Below are positions 16,027 through 23,577 of a DNA stretch of 64,000 nucleotides, piece by piece. The stretch is from Pilimelia terevasa (GTDB taxonomy: Bacteria; Actinomycetota; Actinomycetes; Mycobacteriales; Micromonosporaceae). The DNA is taken from NCBI RefSeq assembly GCF_014647915.1, contig NZ_BMQC01000003.1:62001-126000 (forward strand), in the 5' to 3' direction. Position 1 is the first letter of the stretch. Each line of letters begins with the position of its first letter. The position numbers and the translations under genes were made by a program. The notes beneath the pieces were generated by a model, which saw only the letters and a list, made by a program, of their open reading frames with translations, was not told where the DNA came from and ran no database searches.

Positions 16027-17381
16027 CGACGTCGGTACCCTTTGCGCTAACAGCGCTTCAACACCCCGCCGTCTCCGCACTGCTGGACGCGGAACGCGCA
16101 TTGCTGGAGAGTCTGGTCGACGGGCTCGGTTCACCGCTGCACGTGGTGCTGCCGGAAATCTTCGAGGAGAACGTCGCCGCATTGCAGGCGACGCTGCACG
16201 ACGTGGGCGTCGACGCCGACATCCTGTTCGCCAAGAAGGCGAACAAAGCCGACTGCTATGCCAGGTCGGCCGCCTCGCTCGGTATCGGGATCGACGTCGC
16301 CAGCGCACCCGAGCTGATCAGGGCGCTGTCCGGCGGCGTCCCCGGAGACCGCATCGGCGTGTCCGGGCCGGAGAAGGACGACACGCTGCACGCTCTCGCC
16401 GTCCAGCACGGCTGCCTGGTCGCCGTGGACTCCCTGGGCGAACTGCGTCGACTCGCGCGGACCGCGACCCGGGCCCGCACCCGGGTCCGGGTCCTGCTGC
16501 GGTCGAGGGTGGCCAGCCAGCCCCGGAGCCGCTTCGGCATGGCCGCCGAGGAGCGCCACGCCGCGGTCCTGTGCGCCGCCGGCGCCGAATTCGTCGAGCT
16601 TCGCGGATTCTCGTTCCATCTCACCGGGTACTGCGCGGCGGAGCGCGCGGTGGCGGCCGACGAACTGATCGACCAGTGTCTGGACGCCCGGCGGCGCGGC
16701 GCACCCTCCGCCGCGCTGGTCGACATCGGCGGCGGACTGCCGGTGCGCTATGTCGATCCGCCGCTCTGGGACGCATTCGTCCGCCAGAACGAGCCGACCC
16801 ACTATCACGCGGACAAGACGTTCGAAGGCTTCTACCCCTACGGCGGCCAGTCGGCGAACGAGGCACTGCGCGCCGTGTTCACGCAGCCGGTGAACGGGCG
16901 GGAGAGCCTGTCGGCGCGGGCCGCCCGCGAGGATATCCGATTCATCATCGAACCGGGCCGGGCGGCGCTGGACCAGGCGGGCTTCACCCTCTACCGCGTC
17001 CAGCAGGTCGACGACCGGCGGGACACCGACGGCTACGCCATTGTCACCGTCGCCGGCAGCAGTTTCAGCCTGTCCGAGCAGTGGTTCAACAGCGACTACC
17101 TCCCCGATCCGGTACCGCTGTCGGTCCGGCCCGACGCGGACGCGCTCTTCCCCGCCTGCGTCGCGGGCTCGACCTGTCTGGAGAACGACCTCGTGACGTG
17201 GCGGAAGGTCGGCTTTCCCCGGCCCGTGTACCGCGGCGACCACCTTGTCTATCTCAACACCGCCGGCTACCAGATGGACTCCAACGAATCCCCGTTCCAC
17301 GACGCCCCGCTGCCGTTGAAGGTCGTCCTGCGCCTCGGCGCCGCGGGAACCGCACCGCGCTGGCAGCTCGACCGAATCTGA
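16023..17381 (+). CDS. PLP-dependent decarboxylase, DAP/Orn/Arg-decarboxylase fold III (Y4yA-like)
   Basis: The 452-residue enzyme has an alanine-racemase-type barrel with the PLP lysine in ILFAKKANK (Lys72). It also has FSFHLTGY at the usual HxG position, the phosphate loop DIGGGLP, the EPGRAAL motif, and a C-terminal active-site segment AGSTCLENDLV (Cys...Asp). This is the set expected for fold III amino-acid decarboxylases; overall it recalls Y4yA and SbnH-type enzymes of siderophore-like clusters. It is the first enzyme of a five-enzyme operon and is coupled to the short upstream peptide. The substrate may be a diaminopropionate-type amino acid, by inference. Confidence 0.87.
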   Translation: MTTSVPFALTALQHPAVSALLDAERALLESLVDGLGSPLHVVLPEIFEENVAALQATLHDVGVDADILFAKKANKADCYARSAASLGIGIDVASAPELIRALSGGVPGDRIGVSGPEKDDTLHALAVQHGCLVAVDSLGELRRLARTATRARTRVRVLLRSRVASQPRSRFGMAAEERHAAVLCAAGAEFVELRGFSFHLTGYCAAERAVAADELIDQCLDARRRGAPSAALVDIGGGLPVRYVDPPLWDAFVRQNEPTHYHADKTFEGFYPYGGQSANEALRAVFTQPVNGRESLSARAAREDIRFIIEPGRAALDQAGFTLYRVQQVDDRRDTDGYAIVTVAGSSFSLSEQWFNSDYLPDPVPLSVRPDADALFPACVAGSTCLENDLVTWRKVGFPRPVYRGDHLVYLNTAGYQMDSNESPFHDAPLPLKVVLRLGAAGTAPRWQLDRI

Positions 17382-17407
17382 CGCCCCCACCGCACGAAGG
17401 AGATCCG

Positions 17408-18391
17408 ATGCCGCTACCGCCCTATGCCCCGCCCGGACAGTTGTGGCTGCTTCCGCAGTCCCAACTGGAGGGCCTGGATGTCGACTACCCGCAGGTGATC
17501 AAGGTCGTGGAGGGGGCCTACCGGGCGCTGCGCGAGGCGGGGTCGGACAACCCGGTCAAGACCATCGTGGAGCCGCCGGACCACCACTCCCTGAGCTACT
17601 CGATGGTCGCCCGGGACGCCGGCAGCGACACCGTGTGCTTCAAGGCCGTCTACGAGTTCGACCCGCAGCGCACCCGCGACAGCTACCGCTTCCACGCGTT
17701 CGTGTTCCTCTGCGACGACACGACCGGGGCGCCGATCGCGCTGATGGACGTGGTCCGGCTCGGCCCCCTGCGCTCGTCGGCCACCACCGCGCTGTTCGCC
17801 CGCGCGGCCTGCCCGGACGCCCGGACCGCCCTGGTGGTGGGCACCGGGGTACAGGGCCAGATGGCACTGCCGATGCTGCTCGCGGCGCTGCCGAAGCTCG
17901 ACCGCCTGCAGGTCTTCGGCACGTACGCCGAGGGCCTGCGCGCGGTGCAGGACAGCGTCGGGGGCATCGACGTGGAGATCGTCGAGAACCTCCAGGAGGC
18001 GGCCGGCGGGGCGGACATCGTGATCGGCGCCGCCGGCCTGTCCGCCCGGCAGGAGGTCCGCCGGGAGTCGATGAAGCCGGGCGCCGTCGCCGTGCTGCTG
18101 GGCTACGGCGTGCACCCGGACGTCTGCCACGGCGCGGACTACCGCATCGCCACCGACACCGCACAGATGATGGCGACCAGCGACGACCTGCGGGCCCCGG
18201 ACGGCAGCCGACCGACAGTGGACGCCGAACTGCCGGACATCCTGCTCGGCCGGGCGCCCGCCCGCCGCGACCCGCGCGACGTGGTGTTCGCCTACAACAG
18301 CGGAATGGCGGTGACCGACGCCGCGCTGGGCCGCTACGTCGCCGACCTCGCGCTGGCCGACGGACGCGGGGAAAGGGTCGCGTTCTGGTGA
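17408..18391 (+). CDS. Ornithine cyclodeaminase/mu-crystallin family enzyme, SbnB-like
   Basis: The ATG at 17408 follows gaaggaga and gives 327 residues. An N-terminal dimerisation/substrate domain (with VCFKAVYEF and MDVVRLGPLRSSATTALF) is followed by a Rossmann domain with GTGVQG at residues 145-150. The family includes ornithine cyclodeaminase, alanine dehydrogenase and SbnB, which oxidises N-(1-amino-1-carboxyl-2-ethyl)-glutamic acid to release L-2,3-diaminopropionate. Presence of an SbnA-like partner in the same operon favours the SbnB role. Its stop overlaps the next start (GTGA). Confidence 0.85.
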   Translation: MPLPPYAPPGQLWLLPQSQLEGLDVDYPQVIKVVEGAYRALREAGSDNPVKTIVEPPDHHSLSYSMVARDAGSDTVCFKAVYEFDPQRTRDSYRFHAFVFLCDDTTGAPIALMDVVRLGPLRSSATTALFARAACPDARTALVVGTGVQGQMALPMLLAALPKLDRLQVFGTYAEGLRAVQDSVGGIDVEIVENLQEAAGGADIVIGAAGLSARQEVRRESMKPGAVAVLLGYGVHPDVCHGADYRIATDTAQMMATSDDLRAPDGSRPTVDAELPDILLGRAPARRDPRDVVFAYNSGMAVTDAALGRYVADLALADGRGERVAFW

Positions 18392-19800
18392 ACACCACGA
18401 CGCAGAGAGCCGACCGGTGGTGGCGCGCGGACTCGCGTGCCCTGCTCACCCTCGCGCTCCCGCTCATCCTGACCAATTTCGCCTACGTCGCGCTCACCAC
18501 CGTGGACATCGTGATGCTCGGCCGGCTGGGCGCACTGGACATCGCCGCCGCCGGCCTGGCCATCGCCCTGTTCAACCAGTTGCGCACCACCGGCACGGGG
18601 CTCGTCACCGGGGTCAGCAACCTGGTCGCCGAGGCCCACGTCCGCGGCGACCACGCGCGGATCCGTGAACTGCTGTTCGCCGGGTTCTTCTGGGCGACCG
18701 TCAGCGGCGGCGTGTTCTGCGCGGCGCTGCTCTGCGTCGGTCCGCTGCTGGTCCGGCTGGGCCAGGACCCGGCCGTGGTCGGCAGGGCCGGCGACTTCCT
18801 GATGATCCTGGCGCCGGGAATGCTGCCGTGCCTGTGGTTCCAGAACCTGCGCCACGTCACGACCGGCCTGAAGAAGCCGGGTCCCCTGCTGGGCATCACG
18901 CTCGGGTCGGTCGGCCTGACGATCGGCCTCAACTACGTCCTGATCTACGGCGGGCTCGGGCTGCCCGCACTCGGCTTCGTCGGCGTCGCCATCGCCACCG
19001 TCGCGGTGTTCCTGCTGTCGTTCCTGGTGTTCGCGGCGCTGGTCCTGCGCGACCGCACCATCCGCCGGCACCTGCGCTGGTCCGGGTCGCGGCGCTGGTC
19101 GCGGGACGCGGTCGCGGCCGTGTGGCGGCTGGGGCTGCCGATCGCGGGCACCTACGCCTCGGAGGCCGGATTCTTCAGCGTCCTCACGCTGCTGGTCGGC
19201 ACGCTGGGCGTCGGGGCGCTGGCCGCGCAGACCGTCCTCAACCAGATCGTCTACATCGTCTTCATGGTGTCCGCCGGGCTCTCCCACGCGGCATCCGTGC
19301 ACATCAGCGAGGCCAGTGGGAGCGGCGACCACGGCAGGGCCCGCCGCCTGGGCCTGCTGAGCCTGGCCTGGGGCGGCGCCGCGACGCTCGTCATCGCCGT
19401 CCCGTACCTGGTGATCCCCGAGTCGATCGTGTCCCTGTTCGTCGCCTCGGCGCACACGGCGGACCGGGGCGTCATCGCCCTGACCGTTTCGGGCCTGCTG
19501 ATCGCCGCCGCGATGCAGGTCTTCGACGCCGGCCAGAACATCGGCAACGGCATCCTGCGCGGCATCGGCGACACCGCCGGGCCGTTCCGCATCTCCCTGG
19601 TCGGCTACTGGCTCATCGGCCTACCGATGGGCTACCTGCTGGGGGTGGCCGCGGACTGGGGCGTACAGGGGGTCTGGATCGGGCAGACCGTCGGCCTCGC
19701 GGCCACCGCCGCGATTCTCGTGTACGCGTTCCTGCGCCGTGTCGACCGGCTGCGGAAGTCGGCGACCGGCCACCTTCCTCTGGAGGCGATTCCGTCATGA
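18388..19800 (+). CDS. MATE family efflux transporter
   Basis: The GTG at 18388 (VNTTTQRADRWWRADSRALL) overlaps the previous stop by 4 bp. The 470-residue protein has 12 hydrophobic segments in two homologous halves, with LPLILTNFAYVALTTVDIVM in the first helix and LGLPIAGTYASEAGFFSVLT in the seventh, as in NorM/DinF-type transporters. MATE proteins export cationic drugs or small metabolites by Na+ or H+ antiport. Its place between biosynthetic enzymes suggests it exports the pathway product. The stop overlaps the aminotransferase ATG. Confidence 0.93.
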   Translation: MNTTTQRADRWWRADSRALLTLALPLILTNFAYVALTTVDIVMLGRLGALDIAAAGLAIALFNQLRTTGTGLVTGVSNLVAEAHVRGDHARIRELLFAGFFWATVSGGVFCAALLCVGPLLVRLGQDPAVVGRAGDFLMILAPGMLPCLWFQNLRHVTTGLKKPGPLLGITLGSVGLTIGLNYVLIYGGLGLPALGFVGVAIATVAVFLLSFLVFAALVLRDRTIRRHLRWSGSRRWSRDAVAAVWRLGLPIAGTYASEAGFFSVLTLLVGTLGVGALAAQTVLNQIVYIVFMVSAGLSHAASVHISEASGSGDHGRARRLGLLSLAWGGAATLVIAVPYLVIPESIVSLFVASAHTADRGVIALTVSGLLIAAAMQVFDAGQNIGNGILRGIGDTAGPFRISLVGYWLIGLPMGYLLGVAADWGVQGVWIGQTVGLAATAAILVYAFLRRVDRLRKSATGHLPLEAIPS

Positions 19801-20933
19801 CCGAAGTGCGTACACCCACGGCAGGAACCCTGCTGCGCCGGGAAGTGGAGGGCCTGCCCGCCTACGACCCCGGCGCCGACCCGGACGAGGTGGCGCGCGC
19901 CAGCGGCGTCACCCCGGTCATCAAGCTCTCCAACAACGAGAGCCCCTTCGGGGTCTCCCCCACCGTCACCGCGGCGGTGTCCGGGCACCTCGCCGACATC
20001 TTCCGGTACCCGGACCCCACCGGGAAGCGACTGGCCGGAGCCCTCGGACGCGCCCTCGCGGTCCCACCCGAACGCATCGTCCTGGGCAACGGCTCGGAGA
20101 ACATCCTGGAGTTGCTGTGCCAGGCGGTGCTCGACCCGGGCGACCTCGTCGTCACCCAGGCACCCGGCTTCAGCCTGCACGACATATTCCCCAGCATGAT
20201 GGGCGCACGGGTGGAGAAGGTGCCGGTCACCCCGGAGTTCGGCTTCGACGCCACCGCCTGGAAGCAGGCCCTGGCCGCCTGTCCGAAACTCGTCTTCCTC
20301 GCCAATCCCTGCAACCCCACCGGGGCGATGTTCGCCAGGGCGGAGCTGGCACAGATCGTCGCGGACACCCCGCCGTCCACCCTGCTGGTGCTGGACGAGG
20401 CGTACCACGAATTCGCCCGCCCCAACCCCGAATACCCCGACGGTCTGGAGATGCTGCGCGACATCGACCGACCCTGGATCGTGCTGCGCACCTTCTCGAA
20501 GGCCTACGGCCTCGCCGGGCTCCGGGTGGGCTACGGCGTCGCCTCCAGCACCGCGCTCGTCCGGGCACTCGACCGCGTACGCACCCCGTACAACGTCAAC
20601 CGGTTGGGCCAGGAGGCCGCGGTCGCCGCGCTGGGGGACCAGGCGCACCTGGCCGAGACCGTGCGCCGGACCGGGCTGGAGATCGCCCGGGTCGCGGGCC
20701 GGCTGCGCGCCGCCGGGCTGCGCGTGGCGCCGTCCTCCACCAACTTCCTGTTCATCGACACCGGGCGCAGCGCGCACGAGGTCGCCCTGCAACTGCACCG
20801 CCGCGGAATCATCGTCAAGGCGTGGCGGGAGCCCGGATACGAAAGCTTCGTCCGCGCCTCCCTGGCGGCCCCCGAACAGAACGACGTCTTCATCGAACGA
20901 CTGCTCGACATCTGCGGAAGGCGCGCACAGTGA
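19797..20933 (+). CDS. HisC-like class I/II aminotransferase
   Basis: The ATG at 19797 overlaps the MATE stop (ATGA). The 378-residue fold-I PLP enzyme shows KLSNNESPFG, the LANPCNPTG loop, LDEAYHEF (Asp200) and the PLP lysine in RTFSKAYGLAGLRVGYG (Lys235), a layout closest to histidinol-phosphate aminotransferases. No other his genes are present, so it more likely works on an intermediate of this operon. HisC-like enzymes in such clusters sometimes act as decarboxylases or beta-replacement enzymes, so transamination is likely but not certain. Confidence 0.88.
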   Translation: MTEVRTPTAGTLLRREVEGLPAYDPGADPDEVARASGVTPVIKLSNNESPFGVSPTVTAAVSGHLADIFRYPDPTGKRLAGALGRALAVPPERIVLGNGSENILELLCQAVLDPGDLVVTQAPGFSLHDIFPSMMGARVEKVPVTPEFGFDATAWKQALAACPKLVFLANPCNPTGAMFARAELAQIVADTPPSTLLVLDEAYHEFARPNPEYPDGLEMLRDIDRPWIVLRTFSKAYGLAGLRVGYGVASSTALVRALDRVRTPYNVNRLGQEAAVAALGDQAHLAETVRRTGLEIARVAGRLRAAGLRVAPSSTNFLFIDTGRSAHEVALQLHRRGIIVKAWREPGYESFVRASLAAPEQNDVFIERLLDICGRRAQ

Positions 20934-21913
20934 TCAAGGACAGGATTTCCGACCTCATCGGCAACACCCCCCTGCTCCGACTCGCGGTGAACGAAGGAAT
21001 GGGGACGGTACTGCTGAAGATGGAGCAGTACAACCCGACCGGCACGGCGAAGATCCGCATGGCGCGCACCATGGTGGACGAGGCCGAGGAGCAGGGACTG
21101 CTCCAACCCGGCGGGTGGCTGGTCGAGTCCACGTCCGGCAACACCGGAGTCGGCCTGGCGCTCATCGCCGCCGAACGCGGGTACAAGTTCAGCGCCGTGG
21201 TGGACAACCACTCGTGCAGCGACAAGCAGCGGTCCATGCAGGCGTACGGCGCCGAACTGGTCAACGTCGGCGGCGACGACGACGCGCTGGCCACGGCCGA
21301 GCGGGACGCCACGGCCGAGCGGCTGGCCGCCGACCACGGCGCCTACTGGACCGCGCAGCACCGCAACCGCGGCAACCCCAACGGCTACAAGCCGCTGGCC
21401 CGCGAACTCCTCGACGCGCTGGGCGACGAGATCCACTACCTGTACGGGGCGGTCGGCACCGGCGGCTCGCTGTGCGGCACCGGCCGGGTCCTGCGCGAAC
21501 GCATCCCCGACCTGGCCATCATCGGCGTCGAGCCGCTGGGCTCGGTCGTCTTCGGCGGAGCGGGCGCCCCCTACCACCAGTCCGGTACGGGTACGCCCGA
21601 AGGCGCCGAGATCGGCGACCTGATCGACTACGACCTGATCGACGACGGCGTCACAGTCACCGACGCCGAGGCGTTCGAGACCTGCCGCTACCTGGCGCGC
21701 CGCTACGGAATCCTGGTCGGCGGCTCGGCCGGCGGCGTGATCTTCAAGGCCCTGGAGCGGGCGGAGGCCGTCGGCCCGCAGACGACCATCGTCGTGCTGG
21801 TCTGCGACGGCGGCGAGAAGTACCTGGACACGGTCTTCAACGACGACTGGATGGCGGGCGCGTCGCTGTTCGACGCACAGGTGGTCAACCGACTGGCGTC
21901 GATGCTGCGTTAG
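20930..21913 (+). CDS. Cysteine synthase/cystathionine beta-synthase family enzyme, SbnA-like
   Basis: The GTG at 20930 (VIKDRISDLIGNTPLLRLAV) overlaps the aminotransferase stop by 4 bp; the product has 327 residues. Fold-II PLP features are the lysine in NPTGTAKIRMA (Lys41), the substrate loop STSGNTG and the phosphate loop GTGGSLCGTG. In SbnA the same fold condenses O-phosphoserine with glutamate as the first step to L-2,3-diaminopropionate. The SbnB-like gene in the operon supports that reading over plain cysteine synthesis. It is the last gene of the operon. Confidence 0.87.
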   Translation: MIKDRISDLIGNTPLLRLAVNEGMGTVLLKMEQYNPTGTAKIRMARTMVDEAEEQGLLQPGGWLVESTSGNTGVGLALIAAERGYKFSAVVDNHSCSDKQRSMQAYGAELVNVGGDDDALATAERDATAERLAADHGAYWTAQHRNRGNPNGYKPLARELLDALGDEIHYLYGAVGTGGSLCGTGRVLRERIPDLAIIGVEPLGSVVFGGAGAPYHQSGTGTPEGAEIGDLIDYDLIDDGVTVTDAEAFETCRYLARRYGILVGGSAGGVIFKALERAEAVGPQTTIVVLVCDGGEKYLDTVFNDDWMAGASLFDAQVVNRLASMLR

Positions 21914-22080
21914 CCCACCCGACATCGTCGACCATCATTCGCCACGGCAGCGAGGTTGCGGCTACCCGGCGCGCACCGCCGGCCGTCAGCGAAACGGCGC
22001 CGACTGGCCGGCGGGGTGCCGGCGGCGGCGTTCACCGGCCACCAGCGCGGGACGCCCTGTCGGAGGTAGGAGGGCCTACT

Positions 22081-22155
22081 CCCTCCCTCTCGGCGGCGCC
22101 GTCGAGGCTGACCAGCTCGGCCACCCGCAGGCCCAGGTAGTAGAGAAGAGAATCA
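22081..22155 (-). pseudogene. Fragment of a tyrosine recombinase (integrase)
   Basis: Read on the minus strand, this 25-codon stretch gives FDSLLYYLGLRVAELVSLDG, which matches box I of XerC/XerD-type integrases (LLYxxGLRxxELxxLD with the catalytic Arg). It has stops and no matching frame on either side, and no box II is visible. It lies within a 708-bp region (21914-22621) that otherwise holds nothing I can identify. Confidence 0.5.
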
Positions 22156-22621
22156 AAGGCCGCGTACCCGCCTCAGCGGCGCGTCCCGGGACGCCGCAGC
22201 CCGGTCCTGGGCAGTGCGGGTGCTGGCGTCCCGGGCGTCCCGCAAGCGTCCCACCTGCTTGTGCTTCCCCTGGCCGACCCACGAACGTTGTCGGGGCAAG
22301 CGGCGCAGGCCATTGCAGCGCCGCCCGAACCGGGGGCGGTTGCGGTACTGCGGTGGCCCCATCGCCGAGCACCCACCTGACCGATCGCCTCGCTTTCCCC
22401 ACACAGGGAGTCCGCCATAAAGCTTTGCCACTGAGCCGTTTTCATCCTGACGTATTGGCAGTTCAGGCGAGGTGCGGGACGCCTCGACCCAGACGGTAGG
22501 CCCGGTCCACCGCACATGAGGCCGCCGCGTTCTCTCCCGCCGATTCACCATATCGAAGATCAACGGCGGAATGCCGAACAGTGAAATGCCGCACACCACA
22601 CTCGACAGTACGGAGATTCTG

Positions 22622-23005
22622 ATGCGCACGAACGTCAAGGCTGCCATGGCGGCCCTCGTCACCATCCTCGCCGGCACCGCCCTGCAAGCCACCACAACCG
22701 GCGCCGCCCAGGCGGACGGGAAGGAGTGGAGGGACTGCCCCGACAGCTACGTCTGCCTCTGGGACGACGGCAACTACGCGGGCCGGTACCGCTTCCAGCC
22801 GGAGCACGACGCCTTCGTCTCGTGGATCGGCTCCGCCATGAACGACCGGACCACGTCGATCTGGAACCGCACCGGAAGCAGGGTCTGCTTCTACGACCAC
22901 GTCAACTACCAGGGCGAGCTGCTCTGCCTCGACGGCGGCGGCGCGAACCCCAACGTCGGCGCGGAACTCAACGACCGGATCAGTTCCTTCCAGCGGATGT
23001 TCTGA
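22622..23005 (+). CDS. Secreted peptidase inhibitor family I36 protein (beta/gamma-crystallin-like)
   Basis: The ATG at 22622 follows acggag and gives 127 residues with a signal peptide (MRTNVKAAMAALVTILAGTA ...AQADG). The mature part has the I36 pattern CPDSYVCLWDDGNYAGRYRF and a second half CFYDHVNYQGELLCLDGG, both like the Greek-key repeats of Streptomyces SMI-type metalloprotease inhibitors. Four cysteines are present in the mature protein. It is monocistronic, followed by a very strong hairpin. Confidence 0.88.
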   Translation: MRTNVKAAMAALVTILAGTALQATTTGAAQADGKEWRDCPDSYVCLWDDGNYAGRYRFQPEHDAFVSWIGSAMNDRTTSIWNRTGSRVCFYDHVNYQGELLCLDGGGANPNVGAELNDRISSFQRMF

Positions 23006-23042
23006 CCGCACTGGTCCGGACAGCGACCGGCCGCAGCACCAG

Positions 23043-23087
23043 AAGGGGGTTGAGGAGGATCCTGTACCGATCCTCCTCAACCCCCTT
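23043..23087 (+). terminator. Very strong hairpin after the I36 inhibitor gene
   Basis: Perfect 19-base arms, 23043-23061 and 23069-23087, starting aagggggttg and ending caaccccctt, enclose a 7-base loop. It begins 37 bp after the stop codon and is the longest perfect stem I found in the window. Confidence 0.85.
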
Positions 23088-23191
23088 ACCGGCGGGGCGC
23101 GGGTGGGTGGCCGATGCTGGTCTCGTCGAGGTGCCCGTAGCCGGTGCAGGGGGACGTGGAACATGTCGGCGATCTGCCGGACGGTGTGGTC
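23086..23191 (-). pseudogene. Frameshifted remnant of a resolvase-type HTH protein
   Basis: On the minus strand one frame reads DHTVRQIADMFHVP from 23191, and another frame continues GYGHLDETSIGHPPAPRR to a stop at 23086. Together they rebuild the C-terminal helix-turn-helix of Hin-type serine recombinases (VRQIAxxFxVxRxTVYxHL) with one frameshift in the recognition helix. The rest of 23006-23399 shows only the terminators and the edge of tRNA-Thr. Confidence 0.5.
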
Positions 23192-23357
23192 GGCCGGCGT
23201 CCGGGTCGGTGCCCGACTCGATGTCGGCCCGGTGGGAGACGCAACACACCGGGCACAATGACGGCGAGGCTGCGCCAGGCGGACAGGTGCCGGTGTACCT
23301 CGATCCACGTCTGTTTCGGTGACGACCTGGACGCGCGCCGAATGGGGAAGATCGAGG

Positions 23358-23392
23358 AAAAAAGCAAACCCCAGGCCGCTGACCTGGGGTTT
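23358..23392 (-). terminator. Intrinsic terminator downstream of tRNA-Thr
   Basis: On the minus strand a hairpin with arms aaaccccagg and cctggggttt (23366-23375 with 23383-23392) is followed by a run of six Ts (23358-23363). It directly follows the tRNA 3' end and is one of the few classical U-tract terminators in the window. Confidence 0.88.
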
Positions 23393-23399
23393 TGCCTGG

Positions 23400-23473
23400 A
23401 GCCGCCTGACGGAATCGAACCGTCGACCTACGCATTACGAGTGCGTCGCTCTAGCCGACTGAGCTAAGGCGGC
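23400..23473 (-). tRNA. tRNA-Thr (anticodon CGT)
   Basis: Read on the minus strand, 74 nt fold into a full cloverleaf. The acceptor arms are gccgcct (23467-23473) and aggcggc (23401-23407). The D-arm is agctcagtcggctagagc, the anticodon stem acgca/tgcgt with loop ctcgtaa (anticodon cgt), and the T-arm gacggttcgattccgtc. CCA is not encoded. Its surroundings hold integrase and recombinase remnants, so it may have been an attachment site. Confidence 0.97.
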
Positions 23474-23577
23474 AACGCACCGCAGCATACGCGATCACCC
23501 CCCGCTCCGGTCCCCCGGGTACCTCAAAGCACCCAGGAGTGCTGCCCCGGCGCCGCCCGCGCCGATACGCTGCCGTC

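Noticed and set aside
16023-21913. Complete siderophore cluster
   Set aside because: SbnA/SbnB-like and decarboxylase genes are present but no NIS synthetase, NRPS, ABC importer or iron-box was seen, so I do not call it a siderophore cluster.
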